Positions 28,614 through 37,437 of a stretch of 64,000 bases of DNA are shown here, one piece after another. The notes beneath the pieces are model-generated. The model made no database searches. It saw only the letters and a program-made list of their open reading frames with translations, and was not told the DNA's origin. The stretch's first letter is position 1, and every line of letters starts with the position of its first letter. The position numbers and the translations under genes were made by a program. The DNA comes from Frigidibacter sp. (lineage in GTDB: Bacteria > Pseudomonadota > Alphaproteobacteria > Rhodobacterales > Rhodobacteraceae). Location: contig NZ_JAUYTT010000001.1 of the NCBI RefSeq assembly GCF_030695035.1, positions 1 through 64,000 on the forward strand, written 5' to 3'.

Positions 28614-29845
28614 AGAAAACTCCTCCCCGGCCCCGCGGCCGGTATCCCCAGATGCGCCGCGATGCTGGCGGCCATATCCGTAAACGCCACCTGCCCCACC
28701 GGCCGCAAGCCCTTGCCCCAGCCGATCACCGGAACCCGCTCGCGCGTGTGGTCAGTGCCGGTCCAGGTGGGGTCGTTGCCATGATCGGCGGTGAAGATCA
28801 CGAGGTCGCCGGGTTGCAGCCGTGCCAGAAACCGGCCCGCCACTGCGTCGAAGGTTTCCAGCGCCCGGGCATAGCCAGAGACGTCGCGGCGGTGGCCGTA
28901 GAGGCTGTCAAACTCCACAAAGTTGGCAAAGGTCAAGGAGCCGGGCTCTGCGTCGCCTGCCAAGGTCAGCAGGTGTTCGAAAAGGGCTGCATCATCCGCG
29001 CCCTTGCGCAGGTCCGACACGCCGCGCATCGAGAAGATGTCGCCGATCTTGCCGATCGCATGGGTCTGCCGTCCGGCGCCTGCGGCCCAGTCCAGCAGCG
29101 TCGGGGACGGTGGGGCAATGGCATAGTCATGCCGGTTGGCAGTCCGCCGGAAGCTGCCGGGCGCGCCGGTGAAGGGCCGCGCGATCACCCGGCCGATCTT
29201 CATGTCGTGCAGCCGGGGCGCGAGCGCGGCACACAGCGCCAGCAGCCGGTCCAGCCCGAACGCCTTTTCATGCGCCGCAATCTGGAACACGCTGTCGGCG
29301 GAGGTGTAGCAGATCGGCCAGCCGGTGCGGATATGCTGCTCCCCCAGCCGCGCGATGATGTCGGTGCCCGAAGCGTGGCAGTTGCCCAAGATGCCGTCGG
29401 TGCCGGCCAGCCGCGCGACCTCGGCGGTCAGGTCCGCCGGGAAGGCAGGCTCGGCATCGGGGAAATAGCTCCACTCCCACGGCACCGGCACGCCGGCGAG
29501 TTCCCAGTGGCCCGAGGGTGTGTCCTTGCCGCGCGACACCTCTGTCGCTGAGCCCCAGAGGCCCCGCGGGTCGGCATCAAGCCCGGGCGTGCCCGCCTCC
29601 GAGGCAAGCCGGATCGCCGCGCCGAGGCCGAGGCCGTCCAGCACCGGCAATCGCAGCGGGCCGCTGCGGCCTTCCTCGGCGCGGCCTTCGGAGCAGGCCG
29701 CAGCGATATGGGCCAGCGTATTGGCACCGGTATCGGGACGCGTGCCGTTGAAGAAGGCGCCCGCGTCGGGCGCGCCGCCGCAGCCGACGCTGTCCATGAC
29801 GATCAGGAAGGCGCGCCCCGGAGCGGTGGCATCAGACGCCTGCAC
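28610..29845 (-). CDS. deoB: Phosphopentomutase
   Basis: This manganese enzyme interconverts (deoxy)ribose-1-phosphate and 5-phosphate, feeding sugar from nucleosides into central metabolism. The 411-residue protein of the alkaline-phosphatase superfamily shows the N-terminal metal site VMDSVGCGGAPDA, DTPSGHWELAG, GKIGDIF, and VIFTADHGNDPTW near residue 345. Its stop overlaps the add start by four bases and its start directly abuts the deoA stop. Confidence 0.96.
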   Translation of the reverse strand: MQASDATAPGRAFLIVMDSVGCGGAPDAGAFFNGTRPDTGANTLAHIAAACSEGRAEEGRSGPLRLPVLDGLGLGAAIRLASEAGTPGLDADPRGLWGSATEVSRGKDTPSGHWELAGVPVPWEWSYFPDAEPAFPADLTAEVARLAGTDGILGNCHASGTDIIARLGEQHIRTGWPICYTSADSVFQIAAHEKAFGLDRLLALCAALAPRLHDMKIGRVIARPFTGAPGSFRRTANRHDYAIAPPSPTLLDWAAGAGRQTHAIGKIGDIFSMRGVSDLRKGADDAALFEHLLTLAGDAEPGSLTFANFVEFDSLYGHRRDVSGYARALETFDAVAGRFLARLQPGDLVIFTADHGNDPTWTGTDHTRERVPVIGWGKGLRPVGQVAFTDMAASIAAHLGIPAAGPGRSFL

Positions 29846-31156
29846 CTACCCGATCCTCTCATAGATCAGGTCGGGCTCATCCGGTTCGGTGTCGGCCAAA
29901 GTATAGGCGGCGCGGACGGCGGCGGCGGCGCGGTCGGCCTCGACCTCGCTCGCGGCATGGACCATGGCCAGCGGCAGGTCGGGCGAGACGCGCTCGCCGA
30001 TCATCACCATCTCGGACAGGCCGACCGAGGGGTTGATACGGTCGCCGTTCTTCAGCCGCCCGCCCCCAAGCCGCACCACGGCCATGCCCAGAGCCTCGGC
30101 ATCGACGATGGCGACAAAGCCGGCGCGTTCGGCGCGGACCTCACGCATCACCGGGGCGGCGGGCAGGCGGTCGGGGAAGCGTTCGACGAAATCCATCGGC
30201 CCGCCCAGAACCGCCACCATCTCGCCGAAGATCTCGGCGGCGCGGCCGGTCTCCAGCGCGTCGTCTATCTTCTGCGCGCCCTCATCGGCATCGGCAGCCA
30301 GCCCCGCCAGCGCCAGCGCCTCGCCGCCCAGCGCGGCGGTCAGATCCCACAGCGCCTGATTGACGGCGCTGCCGGTCAGGGTTTCCATCGCCTCCAGCAC
30401 TTCCAGCGCGTTGCCGGCGCTGCAACCCAGCGGCTGGTTCATGTCGGTGATGAGGGCGGTGGTCATGCAGCCGGCGCCCTGCGCGGTGCTGACCAGCGAT
30501 TGCGCCAGGGCCCGGGCCTGATCCATCGTCTTCATGAAGGCGCCCGAGCCGACCTTGACGTCGAGCACCAGCGCCTCCAGCCCCGCCGCGAGCTTCTTGG
30601 ACAGGATCGAGGCGGTGATGAGGTCGATGCTTTCGACCGAGGCGGTCACGTCGCGGATCGCATAGAGCCGACGGTCGGCCGGGGCGATGTCGGCGCTGGC
30701 GCCGGTGATGATGCAGCGGGTGTCGCGCACCAGCTTTTGCAGCTCATCCACCGACAGGTCGGTGCGATAGCCCGGGATCGCCTCCAGCTTGTCCAGCGTA
30801 CCGCCGGTATGGCCAAGGCCGCGGCCCGAGATCATCGGCACATAGCAGCCGCAGGCGGCCAGCGCCGGGGCCAGCAGCAGGGAAACGCTGTCGCCGAGGC
30901 CGCCGGTGGAGTGCTTGTCGACGACCGGGCCGGGCATGTCCCAGTGCAGCACCTGGCCGCTGTCACGCATGGCGCGGGTCAGGGCAACGCGGCCGGGCGC
31001 ATCGAGGCCGTTGAGGCGGATAGCCATCGCAAAGGCCCCGGCCTGCGCGTCGGTCACCTCGCCCGAGGCGAGGGCGCGGGCGAACCAGTCGGCCTCTGCC
31101 GCGGTCAGGCCCTTGGCGTCACGCACCCGGGCCAGAACCTCGCGCGCATCCATCAA
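29846..31156 (-). CDS. deoA: Thymidine phosphorylase
   Basis: This enzyme phosphorolyses thymidine or deoxyuridine to the base and deoxyribose-1-phosphate. The 436-residue protein carries the glycosyltransferase-family-3 helical domain, the phosphate motif VVDKHSTGGLGDSVSL near residue 79, GRGLGHTGGTLDKLEAIPG, and DVKVGSGAFMKT. It overlaps cdd by four bases upstream. The order cdd-deoA-deoB-add-upp gives a full route from cytidine, thymidine and adenosine to bases and pentose phosphate. Confidence 0.96.
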   Translation of the reverse strand: MMDAREVLARVRDAKGLTAAEADWFARALASGEVTDAQAGAFAMAIRLNGLDAPGRVALTRAMRDSGQVLHWDMPGPVVDKHSTGGLGDSVSLLLAPALAACGCYVPMISGRGLGHTGGTLDKLEAIPGYRTDLSVDELQKLVRDTRCIITGASADIAPADRRLYAIRDVTASVESIDLITASILSKKLAAGLEALVLDVKVGSGAFMKTMDQARALAQSLVSTAQGAGCMTTALITDMNQPLGCSAGNALEVLEAMETLTGSAVNQALWDLTAALGGEALALAGLAADADEGAQKIDDALETGRAAEIFGEMVAVLGGPMDFVERFPDRLPAAPVMREVRAERAGFVAIVDAEALGMAVVRLGGGRLKNGDRINPSVGLSEMVMIGERVSPDLPLAMVHAASEVEADRAAAAVRAAYTLADTEPDEPDLIYERIG

Positions 31157-31554
31157 TCGCGCCCTGCAAGCGTCATGTGATGCACGGTGAAGGAGCCGGG
31201 CAGCAGCGCGCCGATGGTGGTGGCGAACTGTTTGCCGGCGACGGTGGCCAGCGTCACCGGCACCTCATGGCGGCCGAACTCGGCGAGCTTCTGGCGGCAG
31301 CCGCCGCAGGGGGGCACGGGTTCGGGGCTGTCGGCGATCACGCAGACCTCGGTCAGCTCCGTCTCGCCCGCGGCGACCATGGCGGCGATGGCGCCGGCCT
31401 CGGCGCAGGTGCCTTCGGGGTAGGCGACATTCTCGACATTGCAGCCGACATAGACGGTGCCCGAGGCGGCGCGGATGGCGGCGCCGACCTTGAAGCGGGA
31501 ATAGGGCACATAGGCATTCTCGCGCACATCGGTGGCGGCCTGAAGAAGCGACAT
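31153..31554 (-). CDS. cdd: Cytidine deaminase
   Basis: This short, tetrameric-type cytidine deaminase has 133 residues. The zinc ligands are Cys50 (GTCAEAGA, with catalytic Glu52), Cys83 and Cys86 (PPCGGCRQK). The start at 31554 (MSLLQAATDVRENAYVPYSRF) is preferred; the frame up to 31710 runs through the structured repeat. It is the first gene of the salvage operon, so the operon promoter should lie in 31555-31650. Confidence 0.96.
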   Translation of the reverse strand: MSLLQAATDVRENAYVPYSRFKVGAAIRAASGTVYVGCNVENVAYPEGTCAEAGAIAAMVAAGETELTEVCVIADSPEPVPPCGGCRQKLAEFGRHEVPVTLATVAGKQFATTIGALLPGSFTVHHMTLAGRD

Positions 31555-31647
31555 CGGATCCTCCGGGTTGGGGTTGCGGCAAGACTGCGCTGCCGGGGCG
31601 GGCGATGCAAGCGGGAGGGGTGGGAAGGCGCGTCCTGCGCGGTCCCA

Positions 31648-31862
31648 TTGGCGAAGGCCATCGCCTTCGCCATGCGCTGAGAGTGCATTTTGCACCGGAC
31701 GGGCCCCCAAAGGGCCCGGCCAGCGCCCGCCCCGCCCCCGGCGGGCGCTTCTCGCCCGCCAGGTCGGGCGCTGTCCTCATACGGTCTCATGCTGTCAGCG
31801 GCTCCGGGTGACATGTCCCGCAGCGTGCGGGGGCGAGGCAGTGCCTCGCCTGTTCCCGCCCG
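31648..31862 (+). repeat. Multi-hairpin interspersed repeat, copy 1
   Basis: A ~215-nt block recurs in the same orientation at 45746-45959, with identical runs of about 40-45 nt. It folds into at least six local stems: 31651-31670 (8 bp), 31672-31688 (7 bp with one G-U), 31700-31718 (7 bp), 31740-31760 (8 bp, loop CTTCT), 31817-31831 (5 bp) and 31833-31849 (7 bp, loop AGT). The strand GGCGGGCGC (31740-31748) can alternatively pair with GCGCCCGCC (31723-31731), giving two mutually exclusive folds. It lies between the divergent cdd and maeB genes. Encoded frames look like translated structure rather than protein. Confidence 0.85.
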
Positions 31863-31987
31863 GCCTCGCCGGATGGATCCGCGACAAATTGCTCCAAGCT
31901 TGCGCCGTTGCGTCAACCGGCGTATGCCGGGGCAGGCCCGGCGCGCGGGATAGTTCAAGGCTAAACGATCTTGGGGGAGGCCATCTG

Positions 31988-34327
31988 ATGGACGACATGA
32001 ACGAAGATGCAGCCCCGCAGGACGCGGTTCGGCTGGACGCGGTTCGGCAAGACGAGGCGCGGCAGGACAAGGCCCGCATGGACGCCCTGCGCTACCATGA
32101 GGAGCCCAAGCCCGGAAAGCTGGAGATCCGCGCGACGAAGCCCCTGGCCAATGGCCGCGACCTGAGCCTTGCCTACTCGCCCGGCGTTGCCGAAGCCTGC
32201 CTCGAGATCAAGGCCGACCCGTCCACTGCCGCCCGCTATACTTCGCGCGGCAATCTGGTGGCCGTCGTATCAAACGGCACCGCAGTGCTGGGCCTTGGCA
32301 ATATCGGCCCGCTGGCCGCCAAGCCGGTGATGGAGGGCAAGGCCGTCCTCTTCAAGAAATTCGCCAATATCGACTGTTTCGACATCGAGCTGAACGAGAT
32401 GGACCCGGTCAAGCTGGCGGATATCGTCTGCGCGATGGAGCCGTCCTTTGGCGCGATCAACCTTGAGGATATCAAGGCCCCCGACTGTTTCATCGTGGAA
32501 AAGCTGTGCCGCGAGCGGATGAACATCCCGGTCTTCCATGACGACCAGCACGGCACCGCCATCGTCGTCGGCGCGGCGGCGACCAATGCGCTGCATGTGT
32601 CGGGCAAGCGGTTCGAGGATATCAAGGTCGTCTCCACAGGCGGCGGCGCGGCGGGCATCGCCTGCCTCAACATGCTGCTGAAGCTGGGCGTGCGGCGCGA
32701 GAATGTGTGGCTGTGTGATCTGGCGGGGCTGGTCTATCACGGCCGTGAGGCGGACATGACCCCGCAGAAGGCCGAGTATGCGCAGGGAGACCAGCCGCTG
32801 GGCCTCGCCGATGTGATCGTCGGCGCCAACCTGTTCCTCGGCCTCTCCGGCCCCGGCGTGCTGAAGCCCGAGATGGTGGCGAGCATGGCGCCGCGGCCGA
32901 TCGTCTTCGCGCTGGCGAACCCCACGCCCGAGATCCACCCCGATCTGGTGCGCAGTGTGGCGCCCGATGCGATCATCGCCACCGGCCGGTCGGATTACCC
33001 CAACCAGGTCAACAACGTGCTGTGCTTTCCGTTCATCTTCCGCGGCGCGCTGGATGTGGGGGCGACGCAGATCAACGACGCGATGCAGATCGCCTGTATC
33101 GAGGGCATCGCAGCCCTTGCCCGCGCTACGACCAGCGCCGAGGCGGCCGCCGCCTACCGGGGCGAGAAGCTGACCTTCGGCGCCGATTACCTGATCCCCA
33201 AGCCCTTCGATCCGCGGCTGATGGGCGTGGTTGCCAAGGCCGTCGCCAAGGCGGCGATGGAGACCGGCGTTGCGACACGGCCGATCGAGGATCTGGCCGC
33301 CTACAAGCGCAAGCTGGACAGTTCGGTCTTCCGCTCGGCCATGCTGATGCGCCCGGTCTTCGAGGCGGCGGCGACCGTCACCCGCCGCATCGTCTTTGCC
33401 GAGGGCGAGGATGAGCGGGTGCTGCGCGCCGCCAACGCGATGCTGGAGGAGACCACCGACAAGCCGATCCTGATCGGCCGCCCGGACGTGATCGCCATGC
33501 GCGCCGAACGCGCCGGCCTGCCGATCCGGCCCGAGCGGGATTTCGAGATCGTGAACCCCGAGAGTGACGGGCGCTACCGCGACTACTGGGAAACCTATCA
33601 CGGGCTGATGGCCCGCCGCGGCGTCAGCCCCGACATTGCCCGCGCGGTGATGCGCACCAACACCACCGCCATCGGCGCGGTGATGGTGCATCGCGGCGAG
33701 GCCGACAGCCTGATCTGCGGCACCTTCGGGCAATATCTGTGGCATCTCAACTATGTCCGGCAGGTGCTGGCGCGGGGCGGTCTGCACCCCATCGGCGCGC
33801 TGAGCCTGATGATCCTCGAAGACGGGCCGCTGTTCATCGCCGATACCCATGTTCATTCGGAACCGACGCCCGAGCAGATCATGGAATGTGCCAAGGGCGC
33901 GGCGCGGCATGTCAAGCGCTTCGGCCTTGCGCCAAAAGTCGCGCTCTGCTCGCATTCGCAATTCGGCAACCTCGACAATTCCTCGGGCCGGCGGATGCGC
34001 GAGGCGCTGGAGCTGCTCGACGCGCATGAGGTGGATTTCGCCTATGAGGGCGAGATGCATGTCGATGCCGCGCTGGACCAGGGCCTGCGCGACCGCATCT
34101 TCCCGGGCGGGCGGTTTGACGGGCAGGCCAATGTGCTGATCTTCGGCAACAGCGATGCGGCCTCGGGCGTGCGCAACATCCTCAAGATGAAGGCCGGCGG
34201 GCTCGAGGTCGGGCCGATCCTGATGGGAATGGGCAACCGCGCCCATGTCGTCACCCAGTCGATCACCACGCGGGGGCTGTTGAACATGTCGGCGCTGGCG
34301 GGGACGCCGGTCGCGCATTACGGGTGA
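31988..34327 (+). CDS. maeB: NADP-dependent malic enzyme with phosphotransacetylase-like domain
   Basis: This enzyme decarboxylates malate to pyruvate with NADP+ reduction. The 779-residue protein has a malic enzyme part (~45-450: SLAYSPGVAEACLEI, CFIVEKLCRERMNIPVFHDD, STGGGAAGIACL) and a C-terminal phosphate acetyltransferase-like domain (~455-779), which in this class is regulatory and not catalytic. The start at 31988 follows GGGGGAGG; the longer frame would read through the repeat. The first ~40 residues are an unusual charged, repetitive tail (DAVRLDAVRQDEARQDKARM) from imperfect 15-base repeats. Confidence 0.95.
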   Translation: MDDMNEDAAPQDAVRLDAVRQDEARQDKARMDALRYHEEPKPGKLEIRATKPLANGRDLSLAYSPGVAEACLEIKADPSTAARYTSRGNLVAVVSNGTAVLGLGNIGPLAAKPVMEGKAVLFKKFANIDCFDIELNEMDPVKLADIVCAMEPSFGAINLEDIKAPDCFIVEKLCRERMNIPVFHDDQHGTAIVVGAAATNALHVSGKRFEDIKVVSTGGGAAGIACLNMLLKLGVRRENVWLCDLAGLVYHGREADMTPQKAEYAQGDQPLGLADVIVGANLFLGLSGPGVLKPEMVASMAPRPIVFALANPTPEIHPDLVRSVAPDAIIATGRSDYPNQVNNVLCFPFIFRGALDVGATQINDAMQIACIEGIAALARATTSAEAAAAYRGEKLTFGADYLIPKPFDPRLMGVVAKAVAKAAMETGVATRPIEDLAAYKRKLDSSVFRSAMLMRPVFEAAATVTRRIVFAEGEDERVLRAANAMLEETTDKPILIGRPDVIAMRAERAGLPIRPERDFEIVNPESDGRYRDYWETYHGLMARRGVSPDIARAVMRTNTTAIGAVMVHRGEADSLICGTFGQYLWHLNYVRQVLARGGLHPIGALSLMILEDGPLFIADTHVHSEPTPEQIMECAKGAARHVKRFGLAPKVALCSHSQFGNLDNSSGRRMREALELLDAHEVDFAYEGEMHVDAALDQGLRDRIFPGGRFDGQANVLIFGNSDAASGVRNILKMKAGGLEVGPILMGMGNRAHVVTQSITTRGLLNMSALAGTPVAHYG

Positions 34328-34344
34328 AGTTTAGCGAGGAGGCA

Positions 34345-34372
34345 GAGACGCGCCCACGGAGCGGGCCGTCTC
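34345..34372. terminator. Hairpin between convergent maeB and the HEPN-like gene
   Basis: A stem GAGACG/CGTCTC continues, after a one-base bulge, into GCCC/GGGC around a 7-base loop. It lies 18 bases behind the maeB stop and touches the end of the convergent gene. There is no clear T tract, so termination is only suggested by position. Confidence 0.45.
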
Positions 34373-34373
34373 C

Positions 34374-35210
34374 TCACGGACCGACCGCCGGGGGGGGCAA
34401 TGCCGCTAGCGCGTGGATGAGTTGTAGTCCGGCCTTGTGGGCGGCGTATGCTTGGTCTCTTGTGGAGAGGGTCTCGCCGTAGCGAACCTCGGGCCGACAC
34501 TCCACCTCTGCAATTAGTTGATTGAGGTCCAACCCCTCTATCGACTTTGCCAACTCTCCGTGCAGCTTTTCCAAGTCATGACCATGTCTCGGGTTTCCCA
34601 CCCCGAGCAGCACGATCAAGCCTTTCATGAACTTCTCGCACATCTGAAGCGAGGCCCAGCGAGACTGGCCGAAGTTTGGGGTCTGCGCCGTCAGCAGCGC
34701 TACTGCAGTTGTCCAATCGGTTTCTGCTTCGATGAAAGACTGATTCAACTTGCGGAAGCGGTCGAATGCAGCGCGAACACCGTGCCCTAGGGCGAACTGG
34801 CGGTAGGCTTCCCGCCGGTCGGCATCGGTGAAGAACGCAAGCCTTGCGCCCGTCACATGCGTAAGACAGTCGCACGGATCAATGGAAACTCTGCCGTAGC
34901 TGAAAGGAATGAGCATTTCCCAAAGGTCGCCATGTGCGAATACCGCGACCTTGGCCGAGCGCTGCATGGGCAGGCGCTTGCCGTAAACCTCCCGGAACCA
35001 AGCATGAATCCTCTTGGGGTAGTCCGTCTTCGGAATGACCTCCCCGGGCTTAACAGGTGCAAGATCGAGAACGTAGGACTTGACGCCGAACCGCACAGAA
35101 AACTCTTTGACGGCGCGAACCGCGCGCATGTGAGGCGGCACCCCTTCCAACTTCAGTTTGTCGTCAATCTCGCGCAGAACTGGACTCAGGTCGTCGGGTA
35201 TGTCGTTCAT
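34374..35210 (-). CDS. Hypothetical protein with HEPN-like C-terminal region
   Basis: This 278-residue protein is encoded in DNA visibly less GC-rich than its neighbours, which suggests horizontal acquisition. The C-terminal third (residues ~180-270) contains MKGLIVLLGVGNPRHGHDLEKLHGELAKS, whose K..L...G....HDL..L pattern is typical of HEPN helical domains. The N-terminal ~170 residues (KEFSVRFGVKSYVLDLAPV, HGDLWEMLIPFSYGR) match nothing I recognise. A clean R-x4-6-H RNase motif is not evident, so nuclease activity is not claimed. It is a single gene between two core metabolic genes. Confidence 0.7.
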   Translation of the reverse strand: MNDIPDDLSPVLREIDDKLKLEGVPPHMRAVRAVKEFSVRFGVKSYVLDLAPVKPGEVIPKTDYPKRIHAWFREVYGKRLPMQRSAKVAVFAHGDLWEMLIPFSYGRVSIDPCDCLTHVTGARLAFFTDADRREAYRQFALGHGVRAAFDRFRKLNQSFIEAETDWTTAVALLTAQTPNFGQSRWASLQMCEKFMKGLIVLLGVGNPRHGHDLEKLHGELAKSIEGLDLNQLIAEVECRPEVRYGETLSTRDQAYAAHKAGLQLIHALAALPPPAVGP

Positions 35211-35295
35211 TGCCTACCTCGTCGATGCTGAGAGAACGTCGCGCGCGGAGAATCATCCGTCAAGACCGGGGCACCAAGCGGAGCACCTAGACGGC

Positions 35296-35409
35296 TTTGC
35301 ATTTGCATCGACGATTTTGCAAAGTCGTCCACGACTTCCGGATAGCCAATTACGCGTTGCAGGCTTTGCAAAACTTCGCAGGCTCCGCAGGGCTAATTCT
35401 GCAAATTAG
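35296..35409 (+). promoter_or_regulatory. TTTGCAAA boxes upstream of prpE, probable ScfR/PccR-type operator
   Basis: Two perfect TTTGCAAA palindromes (35316-35323 and 35365-35372), the overlapping half-sites TTTGCATTTGCA (35296-35307) and CTGCAAATTAG (35399-35409) lie 90-200 bases before prpE. The last box is the right half of an imperfect palindrome, CTAATTCTGCAAATTAG (35393-35409). From memory, the short-chain fatty acyl-CoA regulator PccR of Rhodobacter binds paired TTTGCAAA motifs near propionyl-CoA carboxylase genes, and the related RamB also uses a TTTGCAAA core. A propionyl-CoA synthetase is an expected target. Confidence 0.65.
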
Positions 35410-35498
35410 CCGCGCCCAATGGTCACTGTTGCCGGTAACATCGTTGCGTGAATGCCCCGCTCTGCCTAACTAAGCACACGCTGCGGAGGAGGCACACT

Positions 35499-37394
35499 AT
35501 GGCATACCAAGACATCTATCAGGGCTGGCAATCCGATCCCGAGGGGTTCTGGATGCAGGCCGCCGAAGCGATCGACTGGACCCAAAAGCCTTCGAAGGCG
35601 CTGTTTGACGACAAGGCCCCGCTTTATGAGTGGTTCCGCGACGGGCAGGTCAACACCTGCTGGAACGCGGTGGACCGCCATGTGATTGCCGGGCGCGGCG
35701 AACAGCTGGCCATCATCCATGACAGCCCGGTCACCCATTCCACCAAGGGCATCACCTACCGCGAGCTGCAGGCGCGCGTTGCCAGCCTTGCCGGCGCCCT
35801 GCGCGCCAAGGGCGTGGAAAAGGGCGACCGCGTCATCATCTACATGCCGATGATCCCCGAAGCGCTGGAGGCGATGCTGGCCTGCGCCCGGCTGGGCGCC
35901 ATCCATTCGGTCGTGTTCGGCGGCTTTGCCGCGCATGAGCTGGCCGTGAGGATCGACGATTGCCAGCCCAAGGCGATCATCGCCGCGTCTTGCGGGATCG
36001 AGCCGGGGCGGGTGGTGCATTACAAGCCGCTGGTGGACAGCGCCATCGAACTGGCCCACCACAAGCCCAGCTTCTGCGTGATCTTCCAGCGCGAGCAGGA
36101 GGTGGCCAAGCTGATCGAGGGCCGCGATTTCGCCTGGCACAGCTTCCAGTTCGGGGTGGAGCCGGCAGAGTGCGTGCCGGTCAGCGGCGATCATCCGGTC
36201 TATATCCTCTACACCTCTGGCACCACCGGCCAGCCCAAGGGCGTGGTGCGCCCGACCGGCGGCCATCTGGTGGCGCTGCAATGGTCGATGAAGAACATCT
36301 ACAATATCGAGGCGGGGGATGTGTTCTGGGCCGCCTCGGATGTCGGCTGGGTCGTCGGGCACAGCTACATCTGCTACGGGCCGCTGATCGCCGGGGCCAC
36401 CACAATCGTGTTCGAAGGCAAGCCGGTCGGCCCCCCCGATGCCGGCACCTTCTGGCGGGTGATCCAGAACCACAAGGTGAAGTCCTTCTTCACCGCCCCC
36501 ACCGCCCTGCGCGCCATCAAGCGCGAGGATCCGGCCGGCATTCTGGCGCGCGACTACAACATGCGCACGCTCGGCGCGCTGTATCTGGCGGGCGAGCGGG
36601 CGGATCCCGACACCATCCTCTGGGCGCAGCAGATCCTCGGCCTGCCGGTGATCGACCACTGGTGGCAGACGGAAACCGGCTGGGCCATTGCCGCGAACCC
36701 GCTGGGGATCGAGGCGCTGCCGGTCAAGATCGGCTCGCCTTCGGTCGCCATGCCCGGCTATGACGTGCAGGTGCTGGATGAGGGCGGCCACCCGCTGCCC
36801 GCGGGCGAGCTGGGGGCCATCGCGGTGAAACTGCCGCTGCCGCCCGGCACCCTGCCGACGCTGTGGAATGCCGAGGAGCGGTTCCGCAAATCCTACCTGT
36901 CGCATTTCCCCGGCTACTATGAGACCGGGGATGCTGGCTACAAGGATGCCGATGGCTACCTTTACATCATGGCGCGCACGGATGACGTGATCAACGTCGC
37001 CGGCCATCGCCTGTCCACCGGCGCGATGGAAGAGGTGCTGGCGGGCCATCCCGACGTGGCCGAATGCGCAGTGATCGGGGTAGGGGATGCGCTGAAGGGC
37101 CAGCTGCCGATGGGCTTCCTGTGCCTGAACAAGGGCACCGAGAAGACGCCCGAGCAGGTGGTGAAGGATTGCGTCAAGCGCGTGCGCGACCAGATCGGCC
37201 CGGTCGCGGCCTTCAAGCTTGCTTGCGTCGTCGACCGCCTGCCCAAGACCCGCTCAGGCAAGATCCTGCGCGCGACGATGGTCAAGATCGCCGATGGCGA
37301 GGCGTGGAAGATGCCCGCCACCATCGACGATCCGGCGGTGCTGGACGAGATCGCGGTGGCGCTGAAGGCGCTTGGCTATCCCGGCCAAGCCTGA
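35499..37394 (+). CDS. prpE: Propionyl-CoA synthetase (propionate-CoA ligase)
   Basis: This AMP-forming ligase activates propionate to propionyl-CoA. The 631-residue protein has an N-terminal ACAS domain, the phosphate loop YTSGTTGQPKGVVRPTGGH near 238, WWQTETGWAI near 387 typical of acetate/propionate enzymes, and RLPKTRSGKILR with Lys588, the position that is reversibly acetylated in characterised homologues. Start 35499 (MAYQDIYQGWQ) follows GGAGGAGG; the upstream ATG at 35448 is not needed. TTTGCAAA boxes upstream suggest acyl-CoA-responsive control. Acrylate or acetate are possible secondary substrates. Confidence 0.95.
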   Translation: MAYQDIYQGWQSDPEGFWMQAAEAIDWTQKPSKALFDDKAPLYEWFRDGQVNTCWNAVDRHVIAGRGEQLAIIHDSPVTHSTKGITYRELQARVASLAGALRAKGVEKGDRVIIYMPMIPEALEAMLACARLGAIHSVVFGGFAAHELAVRIDDCQPKAIIAASCGIEPGRVVHYKPLVDSAIELAHHKPSFCVIFQREQEVAKLIEGRDFAWHSFQFGVEPAECVPVSGDHPVYILYTSGTTGQPKGVVRPTGGHLVALQWSMKNIYNIEAGDVFWAASDVGWVVGHSYICYGPLIAGATTIVFEGKPVGPPDAGTFWRVIQNHKVKSFFTAPTALRAIKREDPAGILARDYNMRTLGALYLAGERADPDTILWAQQILGLPVIDHWWQTETGWAIAANPLGIEALPVKIGSPSVAMPGYDVQVLDEGGHPLPAGELGAIAVKLPLPPGTLPTLWNAEERFRKSYLSHFPGYYETGDAGYKDADGYLYIMARTDDVINVAGHRLSTGAMEEVLAGHPDVAECAVIGVGDALKGQLPMGFLCLNKGTEKTPEQVVKDCVKRVRDQIGPVAAFKLACVVDRLPKTRSGKILRATMVKIADGEAWKMPATIDDPAVLDEIAVALKALGYPGQA

Positions 37395-37397
37395 CCT

Positions 37398-37437
37398 ACC
37401 TGCAAACTGGGCCCCCGCGGGGGCCCAGTTTGCAGGT
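37398..37437. terminator. Perfect 40-bp palindrome after prpE
   Basis: Starting three bases after the prpE stop is a perfect inverted repeat of two 20-base arms (ACCTGCAAACTGGGCCCCCG and its exact complement) with no spacer. As RNA it would form a very stable hairpin and probably acts as terminator or 3' end stabiliser. No T tract follows. The perfection of the arms is unusual for a simple terminator. Confidence 0.7.

Noticed and set aside
31568-31987. N-terminal extension of malic enzyme through the structured repeat
   Set aside because: A strong ribosome site precedes 31988 and the extension is the translated repeat; similar peptides from copy 2 show it is structural, not coding.
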